64,000 nt of DNA from Polytrichum commune (lineage: Eukaryota > Streptophyta > Polytrichopsida > Polytrichales > Polytrichaceae). The notes below the pieces were generated by a model. It searched no databases. It saw only the letters and a list, made by a program, of their open reading frames with translations, and had not been told where the DNA came from. The position numbers were made by a program, and so were the translations under genes. This document shows positions 11,700 to 23,189 of the stretch, one piece after another. Positions within the stretch are counted from its first letter, which is position 1; each line of letters starts with the position of its first letter. The stretch covers positions 23,560,001 to 23,624,000 of the forward strand of contig OX485804.1 in the NCBI GenBank assembly GCA_950295325.1, written 5' to 3'.

Positions 11700-12850
11700 G
11701 GAAGATTACACCCTAATTACCTCTGTAGTGATTACTTGAGAAAGTAGCTTCAGAGTATGCTACTGAAGTCAAATGTATGAAATAACTCATACTCATCCGT
11801 GCTCTTCTGTTCAGACACAGATTAACAGAATAAAGTCCCTCATGAATAATGAGAACTATGAAACATACATGTATACAGAAGTTCGCTAAGAGAGAAGGCC
11901 TGATATACTGAAAGAGGGTTGAATCCTTACTACTGATGCTTGTTATAAATTACTAGATGATGTAGTGTTGAAGCAGAAATTTCGACTAAAACTTGTTCCA
12001 TGACTATGGTAACATGTCAAATTGGTCTCAATAAAATCATGAGTTATAGACAGAGAGTATTGTCATTAAACTGGGTGATTATTACACCGCAAGAATACTT
12101 ACTGAATCTCTGTCAAATGGCGGGGGTCTCATACCAGGTGTATGAGTGACCATCTGAGAGTAGGGGAGTCTTATACACCCTTAGTCTGGAAAGATGTTCC
12201 ATTATTTTTAAGGGTTTCATTAGCTATTTTTGATATCTACATGTGCTTTCAAATCTGCTCTTTGATTCAAAAAGGGCTGCGTCTGAAGATTACACCCTAA
12301 GTACTGTGATAAACAATCATTTGAGAGATGGCTACAGAATTTGGTACTGAAGCTAAAGTTGTGAAAATACTCATATGAACTCTACTGATGAGACATTGAT
12401 TGACAATATATAAACCCTCATGATTAATGAGACGCATAAATATATATGTATAAATATGCTAAGCTAGCTGTGAGTGCCGGATTCACTGGGTAATAATTGA
12501 AAAGGATCCTGCATGAATCCTTTCATTTGATGTTTAATCTACTAGATGGAGAAGTTGTGAAGCAGAAATCATGACCATAACATACTAAGTGATTATGGCA
12601 ACCTACTAAGTGGGTTTTTCTAAAAATCTTGATTTAGAGAGACAGAAAGGATACTCTTAAACTGGGTACGTGTAAGAACAATTACTGGACCGCTGTCAAA
12701 TGGTGGGTGTCTCAGTCCCGGTATATATGTGACCATTTGAGAATAAGGGTTACTGAGGTACCCTTCATCTCAGATTAAGTTCCATTGGCTCAAGGGTTGT
12801 CATTAGATATATTTGTGCGATTCCTATATCTGCTATGAGGCAAGAAGTGT
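11700..12850. repeat. Diverged tandem duplication, period about 580 bp
   Basis: Words in the first half recur about 580 bp later. ATTACACCCTAA occurs at about 11705 and 12288. CCCTCATGAATAATGAGA near 11837 is matched by a close form near 12416. CTGTCAAATGGCGGG near 12111 is matched by CTGTCAAATGGTGGG near 12691. There is no coding sequence. The block may be long terminal repeats or the non-coding part of a dead retroelement; CT/TA microsatellites at about 13041-13070 mark its right side. Confidence 0.6.
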
Positions 12851-13099
12851 TACGCATTAAGGACAGATAAAAATCCTATTCATACAGGACCAAGAAAGAG
12901 AGATATGCATAATAAAATACCCATTGATTATCAAGACCCTGTTCTAACAGGGATGTATGTTGTCTTTACATAACATAACTTAACTCTACAAGAGGGATGT
13001 AATATCCTAACTTGACAAGAGTATAATCCAGACAAGATTAGTCATCTCTCTCTCTCTATATATATATATATCGTTTCAATATATGTATATGGTGTTCTT

Positions 13100-16000
13100 G
13101 AAATTTCATCATGATTTGGGGTGGGATTCACCATGTGTTCAAATGCGAATTCTCAAACAATCACGTGCAATATAGCTGGAGAATTTGACCCTAGAGCGAC
13201 AACTTTGAAAACATGGATATTACATAGATATGTATTTTTGGTTTCCTGCGTGTCTACATGTTGGCACAATGCACATAATGCTATTTGGTTTTTTGTTTGT
13301 CTTATCCAAATTTAAAGTTGGCGATATGTACAGTAGGGTGAAAATCTCTCCCCTTAAAAATATGATTTAGATCACAAGGGAAGAGTTATTATGGTTGAAT
13401 GTGTTGGCAATACCATAGGTTGCGTATGTGACATTTGATACAGAGTTGACACTGACCCGCCAAACCACGTTGCTTTGTTGGATTTTACAGACCCTTTTCT
13501 TATTCAAGATTTATAAAGGAAAAAGGTCACCTACTAATTTTGGTGCAATTTGGTGATATATATGCCCCCCCCAAAAAAAAAGAAAAAGAAAAATCACTAC
13601 ACTATAAGGCTATAACTTTCAATGATTATCCTTATTAGCACCCCATTAGCATTGCATGGAGCACTGTCAATATATCCCACTGATGCCTCACAAATTGTCT
13701 GCTTTGATTTAAATTCCGGAGGATCCCAAGCTCTTGAGTACATAATAGTATTGTTGGAACTCTGCCACCTCCTCATATCTCCTGGAATAGAATAAGATTG
13801 GATGTATTGATCTGTATGGTTAGGGGCTACTCTTTGTTTGATGTGAAATGCAAGGTCGGGCCTCCTATTCAAAATAGAGTTTAACTAGGTATTTTGTTAT
13901 GAGTGGGCAACAATGAGATCCATTGCCACATGGAACCTTGTCAGATTACGCACTTTGCAAGCTTGCTAATGTTGAATTTGTTTTCATGCCACATCAACAT
14001 TTTTCAAATGTTCCAGCCAACCATTGCATGACAAGTGGCACCCTTGTTCAAGAAAATAATCAATTTTGTGCCTAACCTGAGAATGTATTATGGTAGTCTG
14101 GATTCTAGATTGAAATTGAGATGATAATTTGAGTGATTCGCAATTGCTAATTGGATGAGGCGATTCCCGAGTGGATCCAGTGGTTAGAAATGACCAGAGT
14201 TATTAATAGTGCCCACACTTTTGGTGAGTGAATAAGAAGCCTAAAAGGGCATGCAAGAGACCCACTCGTGGGCCATGGCAACCAAAGCCTCACACCTCAA
14301 GCATGCACTTTTGTTGTCGGCTCAATCCCATCATGGGATAAAGGCATTGTGGAGACTACCTTTGAGTGGTAATAGGACCCGGGTGATGCATGTCAAACAT
14401 ATTGAAGAGGTTTGGTGAAGCTTAGCAAAAGCTCAATCAAATTCCAATTTAATGACTATTCCAAACATTCAAAAATGTCGATTTAAGACAGAACCTTTCA
14501 TGACAAAATTACATTCCCTTGTTGACTCTTAAAAGGATCTAATAAGGTAGACTTCCCTTATTTGGTTACATTTCTTATTAGGATGCCTATATTTGAGTGG
14601 TATGTGGTTTAGTGTGGCTCCAAGAACAGTTACCATTGAAATGACATTCATATGAAAGAGATTGGATTGCGTGTTCACAACATGATTACCCTTCGAGGCT
14701 CAATTGTCAACATAATTGGCCCGGACATATCTGGCCATTTAACGAAAACAAGAATCTTCAATGAATGAGAAATTCATATCAGCTAATTCAGATGGCTACG
14801 GCCTCAACTGGATTTGCTAATTATCTTGTACTAATCGCATGTTTCATATCTTAGGAGAAGTGGGCTAGTTTCTGTGCACATGATAGAATCATGTGCTTCA
14901 TGAGATAGCAGAGGGATTAATTGGTCGGCAGCTCAGCAGGACGGTAATTAATCGGCACCCCATTGATTGCATAAGGGGAGAATTTGGGCAAAATCGGTCA
15001 AGATCCAAGTGTTTCTAAGTCCAACCGGGTACAAGTTGATTCTTACGATGTTTCTTCTTCATCGATTTATGGTAAATTCCAAGTTTTCCTCTCAAATGAT
15101 TGGCAATTTGCCTAAAATCTTGAACTCGAGCAGGCTAAATCTCAAACTTCATCTGTAACTAGCGGTCGGATCTCCCCGTTCGTTGGAGTCTGAATCGTTG
15201 GTTGAGAATCAGGTGTGTATGAGTCTCACTTGCTGGTGACGCATGAAGAAAGCCTTGTCATGGTGAGCCAATTAGGGGAGTTCCTACTTGGAAGTCTGAA
15301 AGGAGGAGAAATTAGGGCTTCGTTTGCAGGCGGATCTGCAGGAGTCATGTGAACGACTTCGAAGGCAGGGTTTCACAAGACCAGAGCTAGCAGCCTGGTG
15401 TAAATGCGCAGGTGAGTACCGTTCGTGGTGAATTCGTACTGCAGACAGATACAACAATTATTTGTGATTCTGGTGTGGACCATGATAGAAAACTAGAGCA
15501 TCACGATTCTCAAAGTTCACATTGCACTGCACTTGCCGAATGGTTGTCCTTGAGTAAGAATGCATTTTTTGGCTTTATTGTGGTCCGTGTGCGCGCATGC
15601 AGATCGATGCTTTCAATCCTCGCTTCACCCGAATCGATCCATGATCATCAAATGGGACGTCGTGTTAGGACGCCCGAAGGCTATCTGGTATTAGTCACAC
15701 CTCTGTCCATCATTGCTACTTAGATTCATGCCGGCAGCGGATTTATGAATCAGATTTCACTTTCAATTAGTAGCGCTAACTGACTAACCTAGGAGTTTAC
15801 TGCACAGCTTCGTGAGTCTGTGCAGCGAACAGAGTATATCGATCCTACTACGCACATTCAAGTTCTAGGCTCATAATTTTGTCATTTGAGATTCCCTGTT
15901 TTCTTTGGTGCTGCTTTCATTTCCTAAGCCAATTGGAAGACTTACAAACTGGAAGAAAGTTTGTAAGCGACAACAAATACGAAGGGATCTGGATGGTGAT

Positions 16001-16400
16001 GATCCCTGCTTTAGGAAAATTACTTGTAATCAGTTCTGAAAATGACATTTGCAAGTACAATTTTTTTCTGATTCAGGCAAACGCAGATTTTCACGGTCTG
16101 CATGCACTCCCTCGTCCCAAGCATGCTGCTCCCCCTTTGTGAAACAAGAGATCATCGATTCTTTAGAAACCATAAGAAGTGATTCAGACACAGCTTTTCC
16201 AAAAGGGAAGAGTTGCCAACCGGAGGAGGGGCATGTGAAGCTGTGTAATCTGAATGCAAATGTGGTTTGAACGAAATGCAGTATTGCGATACAGATGTTC
16301 AAATGGCAGCAATACCAACACATCGAGCTGCGTGGGTGGAAGAAGAGCTTGTACCCCACCAACGATGGCCGCAGATTTACCGAAATGAATGAAGAAGGAA
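13100..16400. other. Intergenic DNA with possible unassigned transcribed segment
   Basis: No known protein family is visible. The part from about 15.3 to 16.3 kb is less AT-rich and has modest frames (for example 15412-15723 and 16049-16270) without recognisable domains. They could be exons of an unknown gene, a non-coding RNA or chance frames; sequence alone does not decide. Confidence 0.35.
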
Positions 16401-16409
16401 AAGCAAAAG

Positions 16410-16483
16410 TGCCCTGTACAGGTTTCGAACCTGTGACCTTCGCGTTATTAGCACGACGCTCTAACCAACTGAGCTAACAAGGC
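16410..16483 (-). tRNA. trnI-AAU: tRNA-Ile (anticodon AAU)
   Basis: The minus strand folds as a full cloverleaf of 74 nt. The acceptor stem pairs GCCTTGT with ACAGGGC (one G-T wobble), followed by discriminator A. The D arm contains TAGCTCAGTTGG, the anticodon loop CTAATAA carries AAT at 16447-16449, and the T arm contains GGTTCGAAACC. There is no encoded CCA and no intron, and a short T-run follows as a Pol III terminator. It decodes AUU and AUC after A34 is converted to inosine. The A and B boxes are intact, so it should be functional. Confidence 0.96.
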
Positions 16484-16647
16484 GGCGGAGAGCTGGCCTT
16501 ACGTGGAGGATGCCTGCCACATCACAGCACTTGTTGTTCCAAAATGGCACAATATAATATATATATAGAGAGAGTCACCGGTGGCGGCCGGTAAAAGCCA
16601 ATGAGAAGAAACAAAAGTTAAAGTCCTCCGAAGCAGCGCTTGTGAGT

Positions 16648-18788
16648 CGCTAAACTAAATAACTTACTGTATCTAGTGTCACCAATTCTCTTTGTCTTGC
16701 TCAGTACTCATCGTAAACCACCCGTGTAGTGTCACTAACACTAAATGTAAACCTAACTTTATTTGTGATTTCTTGTGGGAAAGAAAAAAAATGGGCATTG
16801 TAGATTTACAATGTTGCAATCACTCTCATTTAGTATCCACAATTACTGATACTTATTCATAAGAAGTGTCATTAGAAAAGTCACCACAATGACATAAAAT
16901 ACCATATGGCACCGAAATATGATACTTAGTCTGCTTGTGTTGTTGCGCAAGACATGTAATGATTACTTTGTAAGTTGTTGAGCACATACTGTGTTGTGCA
17001 TAGGAACAAAGTAGAACAATACCTTTGCATGTGTACCAATCACTTGCATTGTTGATGTCGATACTCACATACTGATTGATTTTGGTTGGCGGTTTTAATT
17101 CCCACTATGAAATCTCCTCTTTATTTGATAGAAAAAACTGGCTAGGTAGGTAGGAAGCCAAGAGTCCACCCACCGCAAGGTAGGCAGTAAATCCCACCCT
17201 GCACCAAGAGGATTCTTGAGCAGGGTAGGGCCAACGGGCTCAAATTCACGTCGTATTGCTTGACATTGGTTATTTATTTACTGATTGGTTCCTGTGCATA
17301 AGTAATATCCTGCAAATATTTCAAGTTCGGTAGAATATCAAAGACAAAAACATTGCAACATTGATAGAATCTTCGACAAGAACTGCACCATTATGGGTAT
17401 TTAGTGTCATGTACACTATTTGTGAAGAGCCTAAAGTAGATGCCTAGAGGTCTCACAGTGTCACGTCCGTTAATTGCCAATATGATACTATTCGTCAACT
17501 TAAGCAACGTTTTGAACTGACAAAACCACATTGGGATACCTGAGATAATAGTGTTGCAATTTAATATGCAAGGAAAAAAAACCATATTATTGAGCACACT
17601 GATGGCAAGTGTCATGTGTTTACGTTTTAGTATGCAAGAGGAAGATATTTTTGAGCATATTGATGTCAAGTGTGATTTGTGTACACTTTAGTCAACTTGT
17701 AGACCATTGTGTAACATAGGTATCCACCTCATAACATTATTGAACATACTCATGCCAAGATACTAGTAAGTGCACCTGAATGCCAAGTGTCATGAGGTGA
17801 CACTAATGTTGAAGTTGTTGGCTGCTAGTGTAACCTATCACACGCCTCAAAACATGATAAGTGACACTACTACGCATGTGACACTAAATACCATAAACGT
17901 TGTGCCTCCATTAAAGATATGGGGTACACCGGACAGGCTTTTGTGATAGATTTTGAAGAATAACAAGCAGGAAGTTCTTGTGGTGGCCCTAAATAGAAGT
18001 GGAACGAGGAATGTGGGAGCCAAATTTCTATGTGACATGTATCATTGTAGCCATCTTATGTGAAGGAAATTACTGGATTATCAATTCAAGCACAGAGAAG
18101 GCCAAATTATTACAAATATGTCTCTATTAGGTTAATTGAATTTGTAATATATCTGCCACGTTGGCTACAAAGGGAAGAGAAAGGGTTTGGAAACACATAG
18201 GATCACAAGGCTCTGAGGTTCAGCACCTCCAGGTGTAGTATCTAGGACAGGTGTAGATGGTGGCGCTGGTGAAAGTGGGACATCTATCAGAAACCTAGAT
18301 GTTGGGAATAGAGGTGATGTGCTGAAGGGCCATGTGGAGGTTTGTGAGAAGAGGATTGAAGATCATGCTGGTTGTTGATACATGTATATTACTACACTAA
18401 ATATTTGTATTTATTGTCGTATGGTATTTCATGTCACTGTGGTAACTTTTCTAATGACACTTTGTATGAATAAGTTTACAAATATTGTCATCCCAACTTA
18501 GTTTTAATTCATCCAAATGCCGATTATTGAAACAAAGTTTGGTATATGTTGCATCCTAACAACTTCCGTAATGAAATATTGTCATGGATGATTGAAAGTT
18601 GGATGAAAACTCACTTAGTAAGTGGCAATATTTACAACATTATGACTCTATAATGCCCCAAAAACTTCACAATGACAAATAATGTCATTTTTACATTTAG
18701 TGTTGGTGACACTACATGGCTTGTTCAAAATTAGTGTTGAGCAAGACAAATACAATTGGTGACATTAAATAAAAAACTTAGTGTAGTA
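16648..18788. mobile_element. Large inverted-repeat element, CACTA-like (non-autonomous)
   Basis: The left side (about 16660-16930) and the reverse complement of the right side (about 18390-18788) share long collinear stretches. Examples are GTCACCAATT, TTTGTCTTGCTCA, GTAGTGTCACTAACACTAAA and CATTAGAAAAGT. The right end finishes CTTAGTGTAGTA, and ACTAAA/TTTAGT words recur inside. That is the style of CACTA elements with subterminal repeats. The terminal bases are not perfect CACTA and I could not define a 3-bp duplication. No transposase is visible. A diverged short repeat (ATGCAAG...GAGCA...GATG.CAAGTGT) occurs within 17560-17770. Confidence 0.6.
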
Positions 18789-18789
18789 T

Positions 18790-19137
18790 GGGCCCGTGCC
18801 TTCCCAACCCTTTCCGCCCGTGCATATGATGCAAGGGAAAAACCCAACTTTTTCCGTCCAATGCATTCGATTTTTGGTTTCAATGCAAAAAACTAATTTT
18901 GCGAATAAAACCATGGTTTTATTGCAGCTGCTGCCATGTGTATTTTAGCCGACAATTATCATCAAGGGTGGGAAAACCCCAATTTTTTTTCTTCCGGCGG
19001 ATGCATTGGATTTTTTGTTTTCATGCAAAAAACCTAAATAAAACCAAATAAAACCGGATTTTGCTAGACCTCAGATGATTGGGTTTTAAAAAACCCATAA
19101 AAGCCCGACTGTAGAAAACCGTGTGGTGCCAGCCCTG
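18790..19137. repeat. Possible small hAT-like element
   Basis: This stretch directly abuts the CACTA-like element. Read from the right on the minus strand it starts CAGGGCTGGCACCACACGG, a hAT-style terminus, and the left side starts GGGCCCGTGCC. A motif of the type GATGCATTGGATTTTT with ATGCAAAAAACC occurs twice inside. I did not find an 8-bp duplication, so the assignment is tentative. Confidence 0.3.
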
Positions 19138-19899
19138 ATATGACGCATCACTTTAATGTGGTCCCCACACCTGTCAAAAACAATGGGGAGCAATGGGGAA
19201 CATTTGGGAACACCACCACCACCACCAAGTTGTCTGTTGTATGCTCAACCTTTGCAATGTACTTTTATAAAACCTACCACAATGGTCCTACCACAATGAT
19301 TTTTCAATTTCTTTCAATCCATCTGAAACAATTCATTTGCCCTCTCGTCTCCCCGGGGGGTTGCACCTTTCATAATATGTACGAGTATACATGAATACAC
19401 AAAAGGGGTATTAATTAGAACTTTTCTGTACTACATATACATATGCTACACAAATTATAACATGTGGTTATGGACATGTATGGAGGATCTCTAGAAAATA
19501 TACAACATTTGTACTTGTATGGTAGGGTCACTAGACTTTATGGGACAACTATTTAGATATAGGATGAAACTAGAATGAATACTTTTCTCATTTCTTATCT
19601 CATCCATGTATGTATGGAAGAGGTAGTACTAGGGTTTTGGAAGGGGTGGTTGAGTTGAGAACGGGGCCACTTCTTGCTTAGAGTTGCAAGAAGAACAACT
19701 GGTGCTTCTTTGTGGCGTTTCTTTGTGGTTGATGTGGGTGGTTGATGCCTTCGTTAGATTATGGGCAACATTGAAATTGCAAAGGTGTTGATTCCCATAT
19801 GGGATTTCTCTCAATTGTTTCCATATCACTAGTAAACCTCCAATGCGTGTAGCAATTTGGATCAATCATTTAGAAATTGCAATTGTTGCATGAATAAAA

Positions 19900-20660
19900 A
19901 GGAACGCTAATGTTTTTACACTGATGTGCGATGTCTATTCATCACTTTCGACCCATGTACATAGGGACATAGGACATGGGTGGCTTATTTCCTAATTTCA
20001 TAGGTGGACCATTGGTTAGTGTTAGTGTGTTTGTAAGTTTTCAGTTTAGTCGAGTAGTACTGGGGCTTATTTCTTTTCTAGTTTTCATTTGTGTAGGATA
20101 ATCAAGGTTAGGAATCTAATGACTATTTGTGGATTTTGGTGGTAGGGATGCAAAGATCTTGTAGTTGTTTGGTGGTTGTAGTATGTATAGTGCCTTTGAT
20201 TCCTATGGTGATGATGATGGGTGAGAGTACTATGCATCCTAGTTGAATCAGTAATGTTTGTAGGATAGCATATTTCGTGAGTTTTCTAGCGGTAGCTTCG
20301 GAGGGGAATGTGTCATTAAAATAGGTTAAATTTATATATTTGCACTTTAAGGTTTGGGCTTGGGGAGAAGGGTAGTTTGGTTTGGGGGGGGGGGGGGGGG
20401 GCTCCTAATATGCATAGTACATATGGTCTTAGGCGGGTAGGGAAGATGCATCATGGTATGTGGCATGTGCATGGGGTAGCCAAGATGGTATGGTTCTGTC
20501 CGGGGTATGTTCGATGTTTTTGCCAATGTTTATTAATGTGAAACATCTTATTGTGGGGTGGGCTAATAGCTAGTGTGCTTTCTAATGTGTGTTTTGTTTT
20601 GTTATGCCAGTTGGTCCTTAGATTGTTGCAAGTTCTAAGGGTTGGAAGTCCTAGGATCAA
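19900..20660 (-). pseudogene. C-terminal fragment of an RNase-H-type LINE
   Basis: The minus strand encodes a decayed version of the C-terminus of the large LINE at 48.6-64 kb. One frame gives NHTILATPCTCHIP (compare NTVLTWLLPCTCRQHRC in the large copy). Another gives LTYFNDTFPSEATARKLTKY and then LSPIIITIGIKGTI (compare FTYTNDVFSQDTINNKIQKY and EPLMVITAGARGTT). The frames are broken and the reverse transcriptase is absent, so this is a 5'-truncated dead copy of a related family. A G-homopolymer lies at about 20385-20401. Confidence 0.75.
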
Positions 20661-20854
20661 GCATGGAGATTAGTTTATGTTGGTATCAAGAAGGAACCAA
20701 CAATAAGTGGACTTACAATCATCTGGATCATTTGATGGTAGACTTAGTAACAATAATTGCATTAGCTTCTATGACATATATTGTAAACTTAGATGCTTAT
20801 GAGTTACACGTGGGGGATGAAAAAGTCTTAAACAACTTTATTAGTGAATGCTAG
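20655..20854 (+). pseudogene. Truncated copy of the AT-hook ORF (see 26808-27368)
   Basis: About 60 codons match the C-terminal third of the minus-strand ORF at 26808-27368. LCWYQEGTNNKWTYN pairs with LCWYQKGANNKWTYD, then DHLMVDLVTIIALASMTYI and YELHVGDEKV also match. The N-terminal part and the AT-hook are missing. Sequence after both ORFs shares an AATGAAAGGTGCACCCC-like block (about 21074-21091 here, about 26568-26586 inverted there), so both were probably spread by one mobile element. Confidence 0.75.
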
Positions 20855-21090
20855 GGTTTTACATCGTACATATGATGGGGGTTCATTATTATTCAAAAGT
20901 ATAGTTGTACACTTACATGTTAATGACAATACTTGAATGTGATTTTTTTACGTATACATAGTGCCACTTGTGTTTTTATAAATAAAATTCTATATGTAAT
21001 GCTTGATTTTACAAAAAAAAAAAAACTTGTATGTAGAGTATGTTGCGAATGCACGTGGTTCTTGGTTTTTAATGAAAGGTGCACCCCTGG

Positions 21091-22330
21091 GCTCTTGTCA
21101 CTGCCTGCCAACACCCTTGAGAGTTCAGATAAAGTATTGTAATTTTGAAGTCCTCTGTGACTGCAAGACACTGAATTATTCAGTGAATGATTCGAACAGC
21201 ATCATCGTTCATTTCATTTGGACTTCCAGAATGTAGCCTTCATCAATTCCAAAGTTCGATCTCACGTTGCAGGGAGAAATTAATTTGCTCGATGTGCAAC
21301 TAATGGAGTGTTCTAGTTTCCTCTGTTGAATTGCACGAACCTCAATATTTCTTAAGATCTTTCCTCAATTTGCAGACTTTTGCAAGAGCTTAATCGTACT
21401 AAAGCCTTCCTTGCTCAAGGGCATCCTAGCGAAATCCCTGATATTAAACTAATGTGCATCTCCTCGAAGAAGTTGCTCTTTTGATGCCAGTACTCTTCAT
21501 CATAGATCATTGAAATTTGTTGCTTTCTAGGTTAACATTGTGACTGGAAGACCTTCAAACTCGAAGAAACACAAATTGGATGTGAAGGAATATGGGTTGT
21601 GATACATCAATTTCAAATGGTTCACATCACTTTGCAGAGAAAAGTTGTGCGAAATTTAGTGTTGGGTTCAGTGAATTGGTACTTTATCCTCTGAATGAAT
21701 CTGTATGAACCCAACCTATTGATGATTCAATTTGCAGGTCCCTTCATCTAGTGTTTTGATTATGATTTCAGAATCCATGTTGTGTATACTGTTCTGTGAT
21801 TTTGTTCGCATTTTAACTTAAATTGATGCGTTAGATGTTGCAGCTTTATTCGATACCGCATCTTGTAACTGCATGTTTAGTTGTTTTCAGAGTTGCCAAG
21901 ACATATAATGCACCCCACCTGCATGTAAGTTCGCTGTCCAACTTGTGAACTAGACAATTTTTCTTATGACTTGAGGTTGATTTTGCTAGTATTATTTTCC
22001 AAAACTGTTTCGGAAAATCTTTGAGGATGTAACTTCCCTCCATATTCAAGCACGTGAAATTGTTCACAATTTTACAATTTACAATCTAGAGGCTCACCTC
22101 CCAATTTGGAGGCACACACAATACATAATACTTGTGTTTTCTTTCCCCCGTGCATTAATAAATAATAATTATTTCACATCTCATCCATCGACTTGTTTTT
22201 TCATTCACGCTCCTTAACTTTTGACACCAATCCCTGCAATTTCCATCATCTTCAATATTCTATTTCTTAATTAGTCCATTACAAAAGATAAAGAGAAACG
22301 ATTCTACTCTCTCATTTATGCCACAAGAAG
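21091..22330. other. Intergenic DNA, no gene recognised
   Basis: Short frames only. Words near 21.55-21.6 kb (GACTGGAAGACCTTCAAACT and TGTGAAGGAATATGG) weakly resemble the unassigned segment near 15.93-15.99 kb, hinting at a shared dispersed sequence. I see no recognisable protein. Confidence 0.35.
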
Positions 22331-22332
22331 TA

Positions 22333-23052
22333 AGGTAGAGGGTGCTAAAACCAACACCCCATCCAAAACCAACACCTATAAACGCCTCCCAATTGCCAAC
22401 ACTCTACAACCTTGAACCGTACCCGGCGGTGTAGGAGTGTCTGGGCCCACGAAGTGACGGTTTTAGGTGCCATTAGTGGTGCCACCTCATAACGGCCTCC
22501 ATGACCTTCATGTAGGGTATGTAACGGGCTCCACTCTATCTCGGGTTGGTTCAAGGTGGGATTAGGGTGGCTTGTCAATGCCTATTCTAGTCATTCTATT
22601 CACAATGCCAAGGAGGTCGGCCCACAAAGCACAAAAGGGTCATTTCCCAGGATGCAAAGGGGGTCGGTTCCTGGGATGCAAGGTGATGGTTTTGCAAGCC
22701 AACCGGGAGGGATCATGGAGGTAGCCGTGTGGCTTTGCATACCATTACTACTTGGGCTTTGATGTAGTTTGGGTCTAGTACCCAGCTATGTTGTGTTGGT
22801 TCTAGGCAATGAAGGTGGGGGTCCTCATCATATGCGAGGTTGCCATACACGAGGCCTATGGATTGGTATAAGGAAGCTAGTAGTTTTGACTTTGAATATT
22901 CATCAAATATTCAATTGAGACTAACAATTATTTTTCTTTCTTGATACCTATGTTTAGCCCAAAGGCTAATATGAATATATATTCTATATATCAACCACAT
23001 AGCCATATGTATGTGCAATAGCTTAAAGTGTTGGTTTAAGCACCCTCTACCT
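22333..23052. mobile_element. TA-flanked element (Tc1/mariner or Stowaway-like), 720 bp
   Basis: Inverted termini start AGGTAGAGGGTGCT and continue with AAACCAACAC (one mismatch). TA lies directly outside both ends (22331-22332 and 23053-23054), as expected for Tc1/mariner-type insertion. There is no transposase frame. The terminus resembles that of the 369-bp element at 25160-25528, which starts AGGTAGGGGTGG. Confidence 0.75.
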
Positions 23053-23189
23053 TAGTCAATTATTGCACAAAACTATATACCTCAAGACAAAGTATCAATG
23101 ATCATTTTGTCCCAAACACTTAGCTTCCACATGTATTTATAGGAGGGGAAATACGGGCAACTATGAAATATGTGGCAAATCATTAAACA

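Noticed and set aside
12380..12460. CTACTGATGAGA as a hammerhead ribozyme core (retrozyme).
   Set aside because: The required GAAA partner and flanking helices are missing.
16295..16477. A 60-codon frame ending in CTGFEPVTFALLARRSNQLS.
   Set aside because: Its last part is the antisense of tRNA-Ile; such frames are a well-known by-product of tRNA genes.
19355..21091. One composite transposon bounded by GGTTGCACCTTTCAT and its inverse.
   Set aside because: The ends resemble each other but no target duplication is visible and the interior is a patchwork, so I left it as a possible shared flank.
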